From assembly GCF_000316115.1 (NCBI RefSeq), contig NZ_JH993797.1, positions 2,404,486 through 2,468,485 on the forward strand: 64,000 nt of DNA, given 5' to 3'. The stretch is from Leptolyngbya sp. PCC 7375 (lineage in GTDB: Bacteria; Cyanobacteriota; Cyanobacteriia; Phormidesmidales; Phormidesmidaceae). Position numbers and translations under genes: made by a program. Positions 49,963-58,781 of this stretch are shown in pieces. The notes below the pieces were generated by a model. The model ran no database searches and had not been told where the DNA came from. It worked only from the letters and a program-made list of their open reading frames with translations. Numbering within the stretch: position 1 is the first letter of the stretch; every line of letters begins with the position of its first letter.

Positions 49963-52266
49963 ATGGCTACTATCACTGTCACCTCTACAGCAGACCGAGG
50001 AGCAGGATCACTTAGAAGCGCGATCGCAAAAGCCAAAAAAGGCGATACTATCCAGTTCGCCAAAAAACTCTCACAGAAAACCATTAGTTTGACCAGTGGA
50101 CAACTCTCACTCAATAAATCAGTCACAATTGATGGCAAAAAGGCACCTGGCTTAACCATCAGCGGCAATAACTCTAGCCGTGTTTTCCTGGTGGAGCGAA
50201 ATCAGAAAGCCACTTTTAAGAACCTGGCCATCGCCAATGGCAAAACCAAAGGTGGCGGTGGCGGCATCCTCACACGCCACGAAAGTACCCTGAACCTATT
50301 CAATGTTGCCCTCAGAAACAATACCTCAGCCTTAGGTGGTGGCATTCGTGTCGGGCATCTCGCCAAGGCAAACATCATCAACAGTCGCTTTAACGGCAAT
50401 GATGGTACCCTCACCAACAAGTATGCAGGTTTTAGTGCTGGGGCCATTTCCCATGACGAATCGCGGGCTCAATTAATCATCAAAGGAAGCACCTTCGCAA
50501 ATAATCGCGGCTTTAATGGTGGAGCCATTTACGGTCGCTCCACTGTTGCCTTTCGGGTTGAAAACTCTGTCTTTCGCAATAACATTGCTACCAATAGAGG
50601 CGGCGGTGGAGCGATTTTCACAGATGGGGTGAGTTCCATCGGGTATTCCGGTCCTGGCAATAAAGGCACCATTGTCATCCGAGGCAGTCGCTTTGAAGGC
50701 AATCAAGCACAAGGGATGGGTGGTGCACTCTTCCTCTGGGGCTATGGCAAAGATAAAGCCATCATCAAAGACACTGTCATCATCGATAACGAAGTGACTT
50801 TCAATGCCAAAGGGGATGCCAAAGGGGGCGCTATCTGGGCCAAAATAGGTCTGAACCTGCAGAATGTAACCTTGGCCAACAATACCGCCACCCAACAAGG
50901 AGGTGCCCTATGGCTGGAGTCCAATTTACCCGCCAATATCGTCAATAGCACGTTCTCAGGCAATCGAGTGTTGAGGGATGCTGGCGGAGCCATGTTCCTG
51001 AATAATCGCTCCACACCTGTCAACATTACAAATTCAACCATTGCTTATAATTCCGCAGGTCGAGCCAATGGAGCCCTTTGGTATGCCAGAAACCATGCAG
51101 TAACCTTAAAGAACTCCATCATTGCCTTTAATACGGCTGACAAAGATAAACGTCAGAATCAAGTGGGTTTTCAGGCCATTGATGGGGGCGGCAATATTGA
51201 ATTTTCTAGCGATCGCAAGTCTATGCGGGTGCTCAAAAACAGCCTGGTTGCAGATCCCAAGCTAGCCCCCTTGAAACAACGCAACGGTACCCTAATCCAT
51301 CCGCTGCGCTCCGGTAGCCCCGCCATTGATGGAGGTAGTCGAGCCGGGGCCTTCGCAGGCAATCAACGTGGCATACAACAAAATAATCGCGCCAATATTA
51401 ATGCATTTGAAGGTACCTTTTCGACGTCTCCCAAAGCCCGAATAGAATCTATTGGCGAATACGGCAATCTTACGCTCAACCATAGATGGAAAACGGTTTC
51501 CCTGGATGACACCTACAAAAACCCAGTTATCGTTGTCTCTGACCCCACATTCAATGATTCAGACCCGGTCGCTATACGCCTTCGCAATGTAGGCAAACAA
51601 TCCTTCCAAATCAGGCTCCAGGAACCCAACTACAGCGACGGCATCCATAAAAATGAGTCTCTCTCCTATCTCGTCATGGAGGCTGGCGATTGGACCCTTA
51701 ACGATGGCACTCGCATCTCAGCTGGCACTTACAACTCCAACCGTTTAACCTCCCGAGGCTTTGATACCAGAAAGCTCCAGGGCTTCGACAAAACTCCCAC
51801 AATCTTGTCCCAGGTACAAACCACAAACGGTGGCGATTGGGTGACCACACGCGTCAAACAACAGTCTTCCCAAGGCTTCCAACTGGCAATGCAAGAAGAA
51901 GAAGCCTTAAATCAGGGAGGACATGCCACTGAAACCTTAGGCTGGCTGGCCATTGAGCAGGGCAAAGCAAATGATGGTGACACATTATTACATGGGGGAA
52001 CCACCAGCCGCAGCTACGATCACAATCGTTCTCAGGTCAACTTCAAGTCAGGGTTTGATACGGCACCTTCACTGATCGCTAAACTGGGTTCATTCTACGG
52101 TGCAGATACCGCCAACATCCGAATTGACGATATCACCCGCCAAAGCTTTGGTGTCGGTGTCTACGAAGAGAAATCCCTCAATAGTGAGCTCAACCACACC
52201 CCCGAATCCATCTCCTTCCTAGCGTTGGAAGGTCAGTCAGGCATCTTAAGTGGAATGGCCGCGTAA
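49963..52266 (+). CDS. Beta-helix surface protein with triplicated C-terminal domain
   Basis: 767 residues from ATG 49963 (MATITVTSTADRGAGSLRSA), the typical start of secreted right-handed beta-helix proteins (parallel repeats with NNT..GGA, for example SALGGGIRVGH and FNGGAIYG). Residues 500 to the end hold three tandem copies of an approximately 75-residue module: each has a P-x-I/L strand, a QSFQI/QGFQL/QSFGV strand, a charged E, and an H-x-x-E-S/T-L/I..L-x-x-E-x-G end. There is no Sec signal peptide, so type I secretion is possible. It probably acts outside the cell, as adhesin or matrix protein; this is inference. Confidence 0.8.
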   Translation: MATITVTSTADRGAGSLRSAIAKAKKGDTIQFAKKLSQKTISLTSGQLSLNKSVTIDGKKAPGLTISGNNSSRVFLVERNQKATFKNLAIANGKTKGGGGGILTRHESTLNLFNVALRNNTSALGGGIRVGHLAKANIINSRFNGNDGTLTNKYAGFSAGAISHDESRAQLIIKGSTFANNRGFNGGAIYGRSTVAFRVENSVFRNNIATNRGGGGAIFTDGVSSIGYSGPGNKGTIVIRGSRFEGNQAQGMGGALFLWGYGKDKAIIKDTVIIDNEVTFNAKGDAKGGAIWAKIGLNLQNVTLANNTATQQGGALWLESNLPANIVNSTFSGNRVLRDAGGAMFLNNRSTPVNITNSTIAYNSAGRANGALWYARNHAVTLKNSIIAFNTADKDKRQNQVGFQAIDGGGNIEFSSDRKSMRVLKNSLVADPKLAPLKQRNGTLIHPLRSGSPAIDGGSRAGAFAGNQRGIQQNNRANINAFEGTFSTSPKARIESIGEYGNLTLNHRWKTVSLDDTYKNPVIVVSDPTFNDSDPVAIRLRNVGKQSFQIRLQEPNYSDGIHKNESLSYLVMEAGDWTLNDGTRISAGTYNSNRLTSRGFDTRKLQGFDKTPTILSQVQTTNGGDWVTTRVKQQSSQGFQLAMQEEEALNQGGHATETLGWLAIEQGKANDGDTLLHGGTTSRSYDHNRSQVNFKSGFDTAPSLIAKLGSFYGADTANIRIDDITRQSFGVGVYEEKSLNSELNHTPESISFLALEGQSGILSGMAA

Positions 52267-52302
52267 TGGCCGTGTCATAAATATTCCGCAATATCCCGAC
52301 AG

Positions 52303-52348
52303 ATCCTCGGTTTCTAGAATTGGCCTGGGCCTAATAGAAACCGAGGAT
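52303..52348. terminator. Bidirectional terminator hairpin
   Basis: A 13-bp perfect stem (arm ATCCTCGGTTTCT, 52303-52315 with 52336-52348) with a 20-nt loop, between the convergent beta-helix and DUF952 genes. Confidence 0.85.
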
Positions 52349-52363
52349 TTATGCAGAAGTAGC

Positions 52364-52708
52364 TTATTGTAGCGCCACCGGCAACTGAAACACCCCCGCC
52401 TGATCATAGGTATCCTTATAAACCCGCTTCACCGCCGCCCAGGGCACCCGCCCATAAATGTGAGGATATAACTCCGTCCCACCCGACGTATTCTCCACGC
52501 GAATCTCACAATCCACCGTTGCCGGGTCAATACTAAACAACACCAGCCCCTGCTGCCCTGCATAGTGACGACGGCTCACCCCCATGACCTGGGGCAAAAA
52601 CGAACAGTGAATAAAGCCTTCCTCTGCTAAATCTGCCGACTCAAACCACCCCTGCGCCGCTGCCACCTGCACATCAGCCGCTGGCGCAATGCGATACAGC
52701 ATTTCCAT
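52364..52708 (-). CDS. DUF952 domain protein
   Basis: 114 residues covering the whole DUF952 family: LYRIAPAADVQ start, FESADLAEEGFIHCSFLPQV, and the C-terminal ELYPHIYGRVPWAAVKRV. The family's fold resembles ADP-ribosyltransferase-like proteins and its role is unknown. Divergent from the SRAP gene, 59 bp apart. Confidence 0.92.
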   Translation of the reverse strand: MEMLYRIAPAADVQVAAAQGWFESADLAEEGFIHCSFLPQVMGVSRRHYAGQQGLVLFSIDPATVDCEIRVENTSGGTELYPHIYGRVPWAAVKRVYKDTYDQAGVFQLPVALQ

Positions 52709-52767
52709 CGCCTTATCCTCCCTCTCAAAAATTTTTAGTACAATTGTCTCAGTTCACATTACTCCCC

Positions 52768-53424
52768 ATGTGTGGTCGCTACACCCAAACCCACTCCGGC
52801 GCAGACTTAGCTGTGGCCTTTCAACTCACTACAGAGCCGGCACCACCACCGCGCTATAACATCGCTCCGTCCCAGCCCGTCTCAGCCATCATTGCCGGTC
52901 CTGACTATCGCATCTTTCAATGGGGGCTGGTTCCCTCATGGGCTAAAGATTACAAAATCGGCTATAGGCTGATCAATGCTAGATCCGAAACCGCTGCCGA
53001 AAAGCCCTCATTTCGCGCTGCCTTCAAACGTCGGCGCTGCCTGATTCCAGCCGATGGTTTTTACGAATGGCAGCGCACGGCCAGTAATAAAAAGAAGCAG
53101 CCTTTTTATTTTCACCTGAGAGAACGGCCTATATTTGCTTTTGCTGGACTGTGGGAGCAATGGGAAAGCGGCGATGGCAGTTACCTGGAAACCTGCACAA
53201 TTCTCACCACGACACCGAATGAACTGATGGAGCCTATCCATAATCGGATGCCAGTGATTATTCCTAAAGCAGACTATGACCGCTGGCTAACGGCAATGCC
53301 AGCCCAGGTACAGGGATTAATGCAACCCTACAATGCCAATGACATGGAGGCGTACCCAGTCAGCACCCTGGTCAACAGCCCCCGTAATGAGGTAGCTGAT
53401 TGTATCGCGCCCCTTGAAGTTTAA
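52768..53424 (+). CDS. SRAP (HMCES/YedK) abasic-site processing protein
   Basis: 218 residues beginning with MCGRYTQ, where the Cys at position 2 becomes the N-terminal nucleophile that forms a thiazolidine cross-link to abasic sites in single-stranded DNA. Other family landmarks: YNIAPSQPVSAI, WGLVPSWAKD, INARSETAAEKPSF, CLIPADGFYEW and NRMPVIIP. I chose ATG 52768 over the longer frame (52744) because Cys2 is required. Protects replication forks. Confidence 0.95.
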   Translation: MCGRYTQTHSGADLAVAFQLTTEPAPPPRYNIAPSQPVSAIIAGPDYRIFQWGLVPSWAKDYKIGYRLINARSETAAEKPSFRAAFKRRRCLIPADGFYEWQRTASNKKKQPFYFHLRERPIFAFAGLWEQWESGDGSYLETCTILTTTPNELMEPIHNRMPVIIPKADYDRWLTAMPAQVQGLMQPYNANDMEAYPVSTLVNSPRNEVADCIAPLEV

Positions 53425-53457
53425 GGACATTTCTAGGAAAGAAACTACCAGTGATTC

Positions 53458-53526
53458 AGGCCCCCAACCCCCCATTTTTAGGGGTTTTGAGTCTTGTCCC
53501 CCCAGAATTGGGGGCTAAGGGGGCCT
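53458..53526. repeat. Palindromic dispersed repeat
   Basis: AGGCCCCCAACCCCCC on one side and GGGGGCTAAGGGGGCC on the other form an inverted repeat with CCCCCAGAATTGGGGG inside, a family common between cyanobacterial genes. It may stop transcription from the SRAP gene. Confidence 0.75.
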
Positions 53527-53714
53527 CCAGCCGGTATAGCCTTTTTGAGAAAACGCCTAAGTTCGTACAGCAGAATCCATTACTTTGATCAGATGGACAG
53601 TACCCTTAAACTGAAAATCGTTATAGATGAATTTCGTTTTTTAAATCACCAAGTCAGGCTATCATGTGCTGCGTGTGTTCAGCTGGTGATCAACGCGAGT
53701 TCCTGACAAAACCA

Positions 53715-54869
53715 ATGACTGCAAAACGAACACAGCGGTTTTTATCCCTCTTTGCCAGTGTGATAATTGGCGTGTCGTTTTTAGTGCCCATAGCTCTGGG
53801 GCAAACTCAAAACAGTGCGCCATTGGAACAGCTACAACAGCAACAGAAAAAGAATGAACAACAGCAGCAAGACTTAGAACGAGAACAAAACCGGCTAAGA
53901 GATCTAGAAAACGAAGCAGCTCAACAGCTAGACGGCCTACAGGACAGTATTACCATTACTGACCTCAAAATTGAAGAAACAGAGTTTCAAATCACCCAAG
54001 CCCAAGAGCGGCTAAAGCGTCTAGAAAATACGCTGACCATGGCCCAAAACGAATATGAAACGGTCAGAATCGGCGCGGTACAGCGATTGCAGTTTATGCA
54101 AAGACAGAAGGATGCCGAAGGCTGGGCCGTATTGCTTAAAAGTGAAAACCTAAACGAGTTTTTAGAGCGACGCTATCGGCTCGGTAAGATTTACCAGGCA
54201 GACCGCGATTTTATGGTGGAACTGCAAGAAAAAGCTAATTTTATCGTCCGGCAGCAGCAAGGGGTGGAAGCTCAGAAGAATTCTATTGCCCTATTACGTC
54301 AACAGCTGCTCGCCCGACGGGATCAATACGAGGCTCAAGCAGATCAGCAAACTCAACTGATCACCAGGCTGAAGGATAATCGCAGTGCGCTAGAAGCGGC
54401 CCAGGCTCAGTTAGCGCGAGATTCTGAAAGTTTGGCCAATTTAATTCGCCAGCGCATTGCCGCAGCCAATGGCATCGTACTGGGCACAGGCCAGATGAGC
54501 ATTCCCACCTCAGGGGGTATCACCAGTCGTTTTGGCTCACGGATACACCCTGTGCTGGGATATCGTCGCTTTCATGCTGGTGTGGACTTCGGTGCGCCCT
54601 ATGGCACACGCATTACCGCCGCTGACTCAGGCAAGGTCATTTTTTCGGGTTGGTACGGTGGCTATGGCAATTCGGTGATTATTGATCACGGTGGTGGGCT
54701 GACCACCCTCTATGCCCATGCCAGCCGATTAAATGTCCGTGAGGGCCAAGCGGTGGTAAAAGGGCAATCTATAGCAGCAGTAGGTTCCACTGGTCTTTCA
54801 ACTGGGCCACATTTACACTTTGAAGTGCGTCGTAATGGTAATCCGGTAGATCCCATGGGATTCTTGTAG
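53715..54869 (+). CDS. EnvC-like murein hydrolase activator with M23 (LytM) domain
   Basis: 384 residues: signal peptide (FLSLFASVIIGVSFLVPIALG), a long Gln-rich coiled coil (35-250), and an M23 peptidase domain at the end, HPVLGYRRFHAGVDFGAPYG with metal-binding His and Asp, and HLHFEV with further His. The full metal set looks present, so it may be an active endopeptidase rather than a pure activator. It acts in the periplasm in septal peptidoglycan splitting. I chose ATG 53715, since the earlier frame (53664) adds a Cys-rich run not resembling a leader. Confidence 0.9.
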   Translation: MTAKRTQRFLSLFASVIIGVSFLVPIALGQTQNSAPLEQLQQQQKKNEQQQQDLEREQNRLRDLENEAAQQLDGLQDSITITDLKIEETEFQITQAQERLKRLENTLTMAQNEYETVRIGAVQRLQFMQRQKDAEGWAVLLKSENLNEFLERRYRLGKIYQADRDFMVELQEKANFIVRQQQGVEAQKNSIALLRQQLLARRDQYEAQADQQTQLITRLKDNRSALEAAQAQLARDSESLANLIRQRIAAANGIVLGTGQMSIPTSGGITSRFGSRIHPVLGYRRFHAGVDFGAPYGTRITAADSGKVIFSGWYGGYGNSVIIDHGGGLTTLYAHASRLNVREGQAVVKGQSIAAVGSTGLSTGPHLHFEVRRNGNPVDPMGFL

Positions 54870-54978
54870 AACTAGGTTACAAGCGCACAGACATCTTTTG
54901 CGACAGTACTAGTTACCAGATTTGCAGTCACAGTCATTATGCCGATGCAAGCACTCACCAACTTGGGCTGGATAAACC

Positions 54979-55695
54979 ATGGCTGATATCTATACCCAAA
55001 TCAGCCGACTATTTGCCCCAGTCATTATTGGATGCTTTATTTCTATTCCAGTTGCCCTAGCAGAACCCACGATTAATGAACAAATAGAGTCTGAGTTTGA
55101 ACTTGAACCAGGCACAGTGGATAGTAGCCCCGTTCTACAGGAGTGGTTGCAGGGAACGCCGGATGTGCTTAGCAATATCCGCAATCAGCCCAGCTTTCCC
55201 TCAAGGCTGCAGCTAAGCTACGCGCTATTTCCATCTAGCCAAGATGAGCGTGGTTTATCCATCGGAGTCGAAGATGTCTTTGTCGGGGATTTACCGCTGA
55301 CGGTAAATGCTGATTATGTAGCTAATTTTGATGGTGAGGATATGGACCGAGAAGCCTACGGGGCACACCTGCGTTATTACGTATTGCCCTTAGGTGGCTA
55401 TGTGAATGTGGCTCCCATTGTGGGCTATCGCCATGTGGAGGCGGTGGACTATAGCGAAAGCGGTGTGCAGGTAGGGTTTCAGGTAAAGGTGATGCCATCG
55501 CGGGGGGGCGGTGCTGATTTTGCTTATACCCAGACCTGGGTGAGTCCCACGGAAAATGATTCGGTGATGATTACTCAGTTGGAGTTTGGCTATGGCCTGA
55601 CGGAGCGATTACGGCTGGCGACGGATGTGGAGTGGCAGTTTGCGCCGGGGGCAACGGATAGCCGGTTGGGTATTGGAATGGAATGGATGTTGTAG
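54979..55695 (+). CDS. Outer-membrane beta-barrel-like protein
   Basis: 238 residues with a signal peptide (FAPVIIGCFISIPVALA, cleavage before EPT) and an otherwise beta-rich sequence of alternating residues (LQLSYALFPSS, LPLTVNADYVANF, YVNVAPIVGYRHVEAV, GVQVGFQVKVMPS), ending in a strand with a hydrophobic last residue (LGIGMEWML). This suggests a small beta-barrel. No family recognised. The stop codon lies in a 28-bp palindrome shared with the convergent regulator gene. Confidence 0.7.
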   Translation: MADIYTQISRLFAPVIIGCFISIPVALAEPTINEQIESEFELEPGTVDSSPVLQEWLQGTPDVLSNIRNQPSFPSRLQLSYALFPSSQDERGLSIGVEDVFVGDLPLTVNADYVANFDGEDMDREAYGAHLRYYVLPLGGYVNVAPIVGYRHVEAVDYSESGVQVGFQVKVMPSRGGGADFAYTQTWVSPTENDSVMITQLEFGYGLTERLRLATDVEWQFAPGATDSRLGIGMEWML

Positions 55696-55719
55696 GGGCA
55701 TTCCATGGAATGCCCCTAC
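55692..55719. repeat. 28-bp perfect palindrome encoding both convergent stop codons
   Basis: Arm GTAGGGGCATTCCA, 14 bp, centred on CCATGG. The TAG stop of the barrel gene (55693-55695) and the TAG of the response regulator (55716-55718 on the minus strand) both lie in it. Probably also a two-way terminator, although T runs are short. Confidence 0.85.
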
Positions 55720-56399
55720 GATAATTTGGAGGATAGTTTGGCGGCAAGGAGGGCGGCCTGGGTGCGATCGCGAACGCCCAAACGTCCTAAAAGCCTGGTC
55801 ACATGGTTTTTCACCGTCCCTTCTGACAAAAATAACGCTTCGGCAATTTCCCGATTATTGGCCCCGGTGCCAATCAGGCGCAGCACATCTTTTTCGCGAG
55901 GCGTCAGCTCATCAAATCCTTCAGGAACATCTACTTGAGATTCCTGCTGTCCGGCTAACATTTTTTCTAAAATGCCGGGCCCAAACTGACTATAGCCCTT
56001 AGCCACGGTACGAATGGCCTGGGCTAGTTCTTCAGACGGGGTATCTTTGAGCAAATAGCCCCTGGCACCGACGGCCATGGCCTGGGCGATTAGGTCATCA
56101 TCGTCAAAGGTGGTAAGCACGAGGACCTGGATCGATGGATAGCGGGATGCGATCGCACCCGTTGCCGCCACCCCATCCATCACCGGCATGCGCATATCCA
56201 TCAGCACCACTGCCGGCAGCTGATCCATTGACTCCAGCTGCTCCAGCACGGTTAATGCTGTCTCACCATTATCGGCATCGCCAACAATCACAATGTCGTC
56301 TTCTAAATCCAACAACGTTTTTAACCCCTGGCGAATAATCTGCTGATCGTCCACCAGCATCACAGGAATGGCATTAGGTTGATAATCTTGTTGCGTCAT
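55716..56399 (-). CDS. NarL/LuxR-family response regulator
   Basis: 227 residues: receiver domain with acidic pocket (LVDDQQIIRQG), phosphorylated Asp in VVLMDMRMPVMDG, Lys in YLLKDTPSEEL; then a LuxR-type HTH (LTPREKDVLRLI, NNREIAEALFLSEGTVKNHV). The partner histidine kinase lies 51 bp upstream on the same strand, so the pair is one operon. Confidence 0.95.
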   Translation of the reverse strand: MTQQDYQPNAIPVMLVDDQQIIRQGLKTLLDLEDDIVIVGDADNGETALTVLEQLESMDQLPAVVLMDMRMPVMDGVAATGAIASRYPSIQVLVLTTFDDDDLIAQAMAVGARGYLLKDTPSEELAQAIRTVAKGYSQFGPGILEKMLAGQQESQVDVPEGFDELTPREKDVLRLIGTGANNREIAEALFLSEGTVKNHVTRLLGRLGVRDRTQAALLAAKLSSKLS

Positions 56400-56450
56400 T
56401 TTTGTATTGCTATAAGTATCTATCGTTTAGGGCAACCACAAGGAGTGCCC

Positions 56451-57689
56451 CTACCTCGGAATAACTAAACGAATTTCGCACCCCTCCCCCGGTCGACTAT
56501 TGAATGTAAGTTGACCACCCATTGCCTGGGCTCGCTCTCGCATCCCCTGTAAGCCAAAGCCTGTCGATGTTTGACTAAGGTCAAAACCACGACCATTGTC
56601 GCGTAATAAAAGTCTCGTACCAGACTCACCAGTGATCAATGTGAATTCTACTGCTGTTGCTTCAGCATGTTTCACAATGTTAGTAATGCCCTCTTGGGCA
56701 ATGCGATAAAGGGCCATACTGGTTGCTTCAGGCAACAGCTGCAATAGCTGAATATTTATATTAGGGGTAATGCCAGCACTGGTGCGTAGGGTGTCAATCA
56801 GTGAATTTAACTTTGTATGCAGAGACTCTTTTAACTGACCATCATCCCGCAATGTTGCCACAGACTGGCGGACATCCTGCAAAGCAACAGACCCTAACCG
56901 TTTTGCCTCAGTTAAAAGAGTTTTTGATTTTTGAGGATCTCGTTGAGAGAGTTTAAGTGCCCCTTCTAACTGAATATTAAGAGCCGTTAACGAATGACCT
57001 AACGAATCATGAATCTCACGAGCAATCCGGCTGCGTTCTTGAACGGTTGCTAGCTGTTTCACCTGTGTTGCAGAGCGCTTTAACTCTTTATTCGCCTTCT
57101 GTAAACGAGTTTGAATCGTTCTCTCATTGAGCAATGCATTCACCAACAATAGCGTGAAGACAAGAGAAAGTCCAAAGAACACAATCAGGTTCATTTGGAG
57201 ACTACCAATTAAATGTTGTCGAATATGCCGAGGCATTCGCCCGTCAAATCCTCTAAATTTCAGGCTGAGTGTGGTCATAAATAACAAAAACGATAAGGCC
57301 GTCACCGCAATCCGACCCATTAGCCCGACCATCAAGCAACTACGAATTACTAAAACCAAATAAACAAACGGAAACAGCCGGGCTCGCTGTAGCATCAGCC
57401 CTGATGCCACTAAAATCAACGCCCCTTGCAGAGCAAGGTGGCCAAATCGCACCCAAAATCCTTTGGTCGGCAAATAGAGCCCCAAAAAGCCAAATAACAA
57501 CAGGCAACCTACCGTGACCAATGGCCACTGCGTAAACATACGCACAGGCACATTCGGTAAGCTACGACGAGCCATCTCCCGCAGCGGTGGTGCTGTCAGG
57601 ATCCCCATGATCGACACCGCCAGCAAGCCCCACTCTAGATAGAGTAAAAATCGAAACGGATGATTCTGAAACTGGATGGCTCGGTTCAT
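56451..57689 (-). CDS. HisKA_3 sensor histidine kinase
   Basis: 412 residues: N-terminal membrane region with about five to six hydrophobic helices and no large periplasmic sensor, a short coiled-coil linker, the HisKA_3 dimerisation box (ERSRIAREIHDSLGHSLTA, His being the phosphorylated residue), and an ATPase domain (LLRDNGRGFDL, GLQGMRERAQAMGG). I used ATG 57689, with AAGGA upstream. It likely senses membrane or envelope state; the divergent Spy-like gene supports that. Confidence 0.92.
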   Translation of the reverse strand: MNRAIQFQNHPFRFLLYLEWGLLAVSIMGILTAPPLREMARRSLPNVPVRMFTQWPLVTVGCLLLFGFLGLYLPTKGFWVRFGHLALQGALILVASGLMLQRARLFPFVYLVLVIRSCLMVGLMGRIAVTALSFLLFMTTLSLKFRGFDGRMPRHIRQHLIGSLQMNLIVFFGLSLVFTLLLVNALLNERTIQTRLQKANKELKRSATQVKQLATVQERSRIAREIHDSLGHSLTALNIQLEGALKLSQRDPQKSKTLLTEAKRLGSVALQDVRQSVATLRDDGQLKESLHTKLNSLIDTLRTSAGITPNINIQLLQLLPEATSMALYRIAQEGITNIVKHAEATAVEFTLITGESGTRLLLRDNGRGFDLSQTSTGFGLQGMRERAQAMGGQLTFNSRPGEGCEIRLVIPR

Positions 57690-57924
57690 AGACAAAAATC
57701 CTTTCAGGATACACACCGGGATGGTGGTTATTGCTTACCTTACATCCCTACCCCTTTCCCAACCCTACCCAAAATTTCAAGCTTATACAGGCACTTTATT
57801 GGACCAGTGACTAAAGTCATCACTTCCCCCATGACTTCGGTCCTTCCTTACAGATGACTCTCGCTAGCAGCCATCAAAGATCTCCCTTGGCTAAGATGAG
57901 GCCATCAACAAGCAAACAAAACCT

Positions 57925-58644
57925 ATGAAATTTCCAACCATCAAACAATGCTTTAGCGGGGCCCTGATGTTGACCGCTTTAGTAGCCAGCCCAGCTATTC
58001 TCAAAGCCAGTAACGCCAATGCGTTCTCCCCAAATATGGCAGAAGAGCTGAATCTTACGTCTGAACAGCAGGCTGAACTAAACGCCATTAAAGATAACGC
58101 CCGCACTCAGATTGAAGCTATCTTGACTGAAGACCAGGTGGCGGAACTGGACGGGCAAACAGGTCGCGATCGCAGACAGGCCATGCGCAGTATCAATCTC
58201 AGTGAAGAGCAACGGACTCAGCTCCAGGCCATTCGTGAAGCATCCCGAGTAGCTGCCGATGAGGTTTTCACAGATGAGCAACAGGCTCAGCTACAGGCCA
58301 TGCGAGCTGACCGAATAGAGGGTCGTAAAAACCGCCGTGAAGAGTTTGCAGAAGAACTGAATCTCACCGCTGAGCAGCGGGCTGAACTCGATGCCATTAA
58401 GGAAGATGCTCGCACCCGAGTGGAAGCAATTCTGACGGAGGAGCAACTGGCAGCACTGGAGGGTAAAACCGGTCGCGAGCGGGGACAGGCGATGCGCAGC
58501 TTCGATCTTAGCGAAGACCAACGAGCAGAGCTACAGGTCATTCGTGAAGAATCCCGAGTCGCCGCCGATGCTGTGTTGACCGATGAGCAAAAGGCTCAGC
58601 TACAGGAAATACTATCCAATCGCGGCAATCGTCGCCCTCGCTAG
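57925..58644 (+). CDS. Spy/CpxP-like periplasmic protein with internal duplication
   Basis: 239 residues with a signal peptide (ALMLTALVASPAILKASNANA). The mature part repeats a block of about 105 residues twice, each with LTxxQ motifs (LNLTSEQQAEL, INLSEEQRTQL, FTDEQQAQL; then LNLTAEQRAEL, DLSEDQRAEL, LTDEQKAQL), which are the marks of the Spy/CpxP family of periplasmic chaperones. It is divergent from a two-component system, as in Cpx-type envelope stress circuits. Terminator downstream. Confidence 0.8.
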   Translation: MKFPTIKQCFSGALMLTALVASPAILKASNANAFSPNMAEELNLTSEQQAELNAIKDNARTQIEAILTEDQVAELDGQTGRDRRQAMRSINLSEEQRTQLQAIREASRVAADEVFTDEQQAQLQAMRADRIEGRKNRREEFAEELNLTAEQRAELDAIKEDARTRVEAILTEEQLAALEGKTGRERGQAMRSFDLSEDQRAELQVIREESRVAADAVLTDEQKAQLQEILSNRGNRRPR

Positions 58645-58691
58645 TTATTCCAGGGTGCATCAGCATACCAATCAATCAGGGAAACACCTCG

Positions 58692-58722
58692 ACCAGGAAC
58701 GCTTTATGTTCCTGGTTTTTTC
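58692..58722 (+). terminator. Intrinsic terminator after the Spy-like gene
   Basis: A 9-bp perfect stem (ACCAGGAAC, 58692-58700 with 58708-58716) followed by a T tract. Confidence 0.9.
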
Positions 58723-58781
58723 TTGTTTTTTTTGGGTATCATCTGCCGAAATGCCATCGGGATTGCTTGAATAGAACTACT

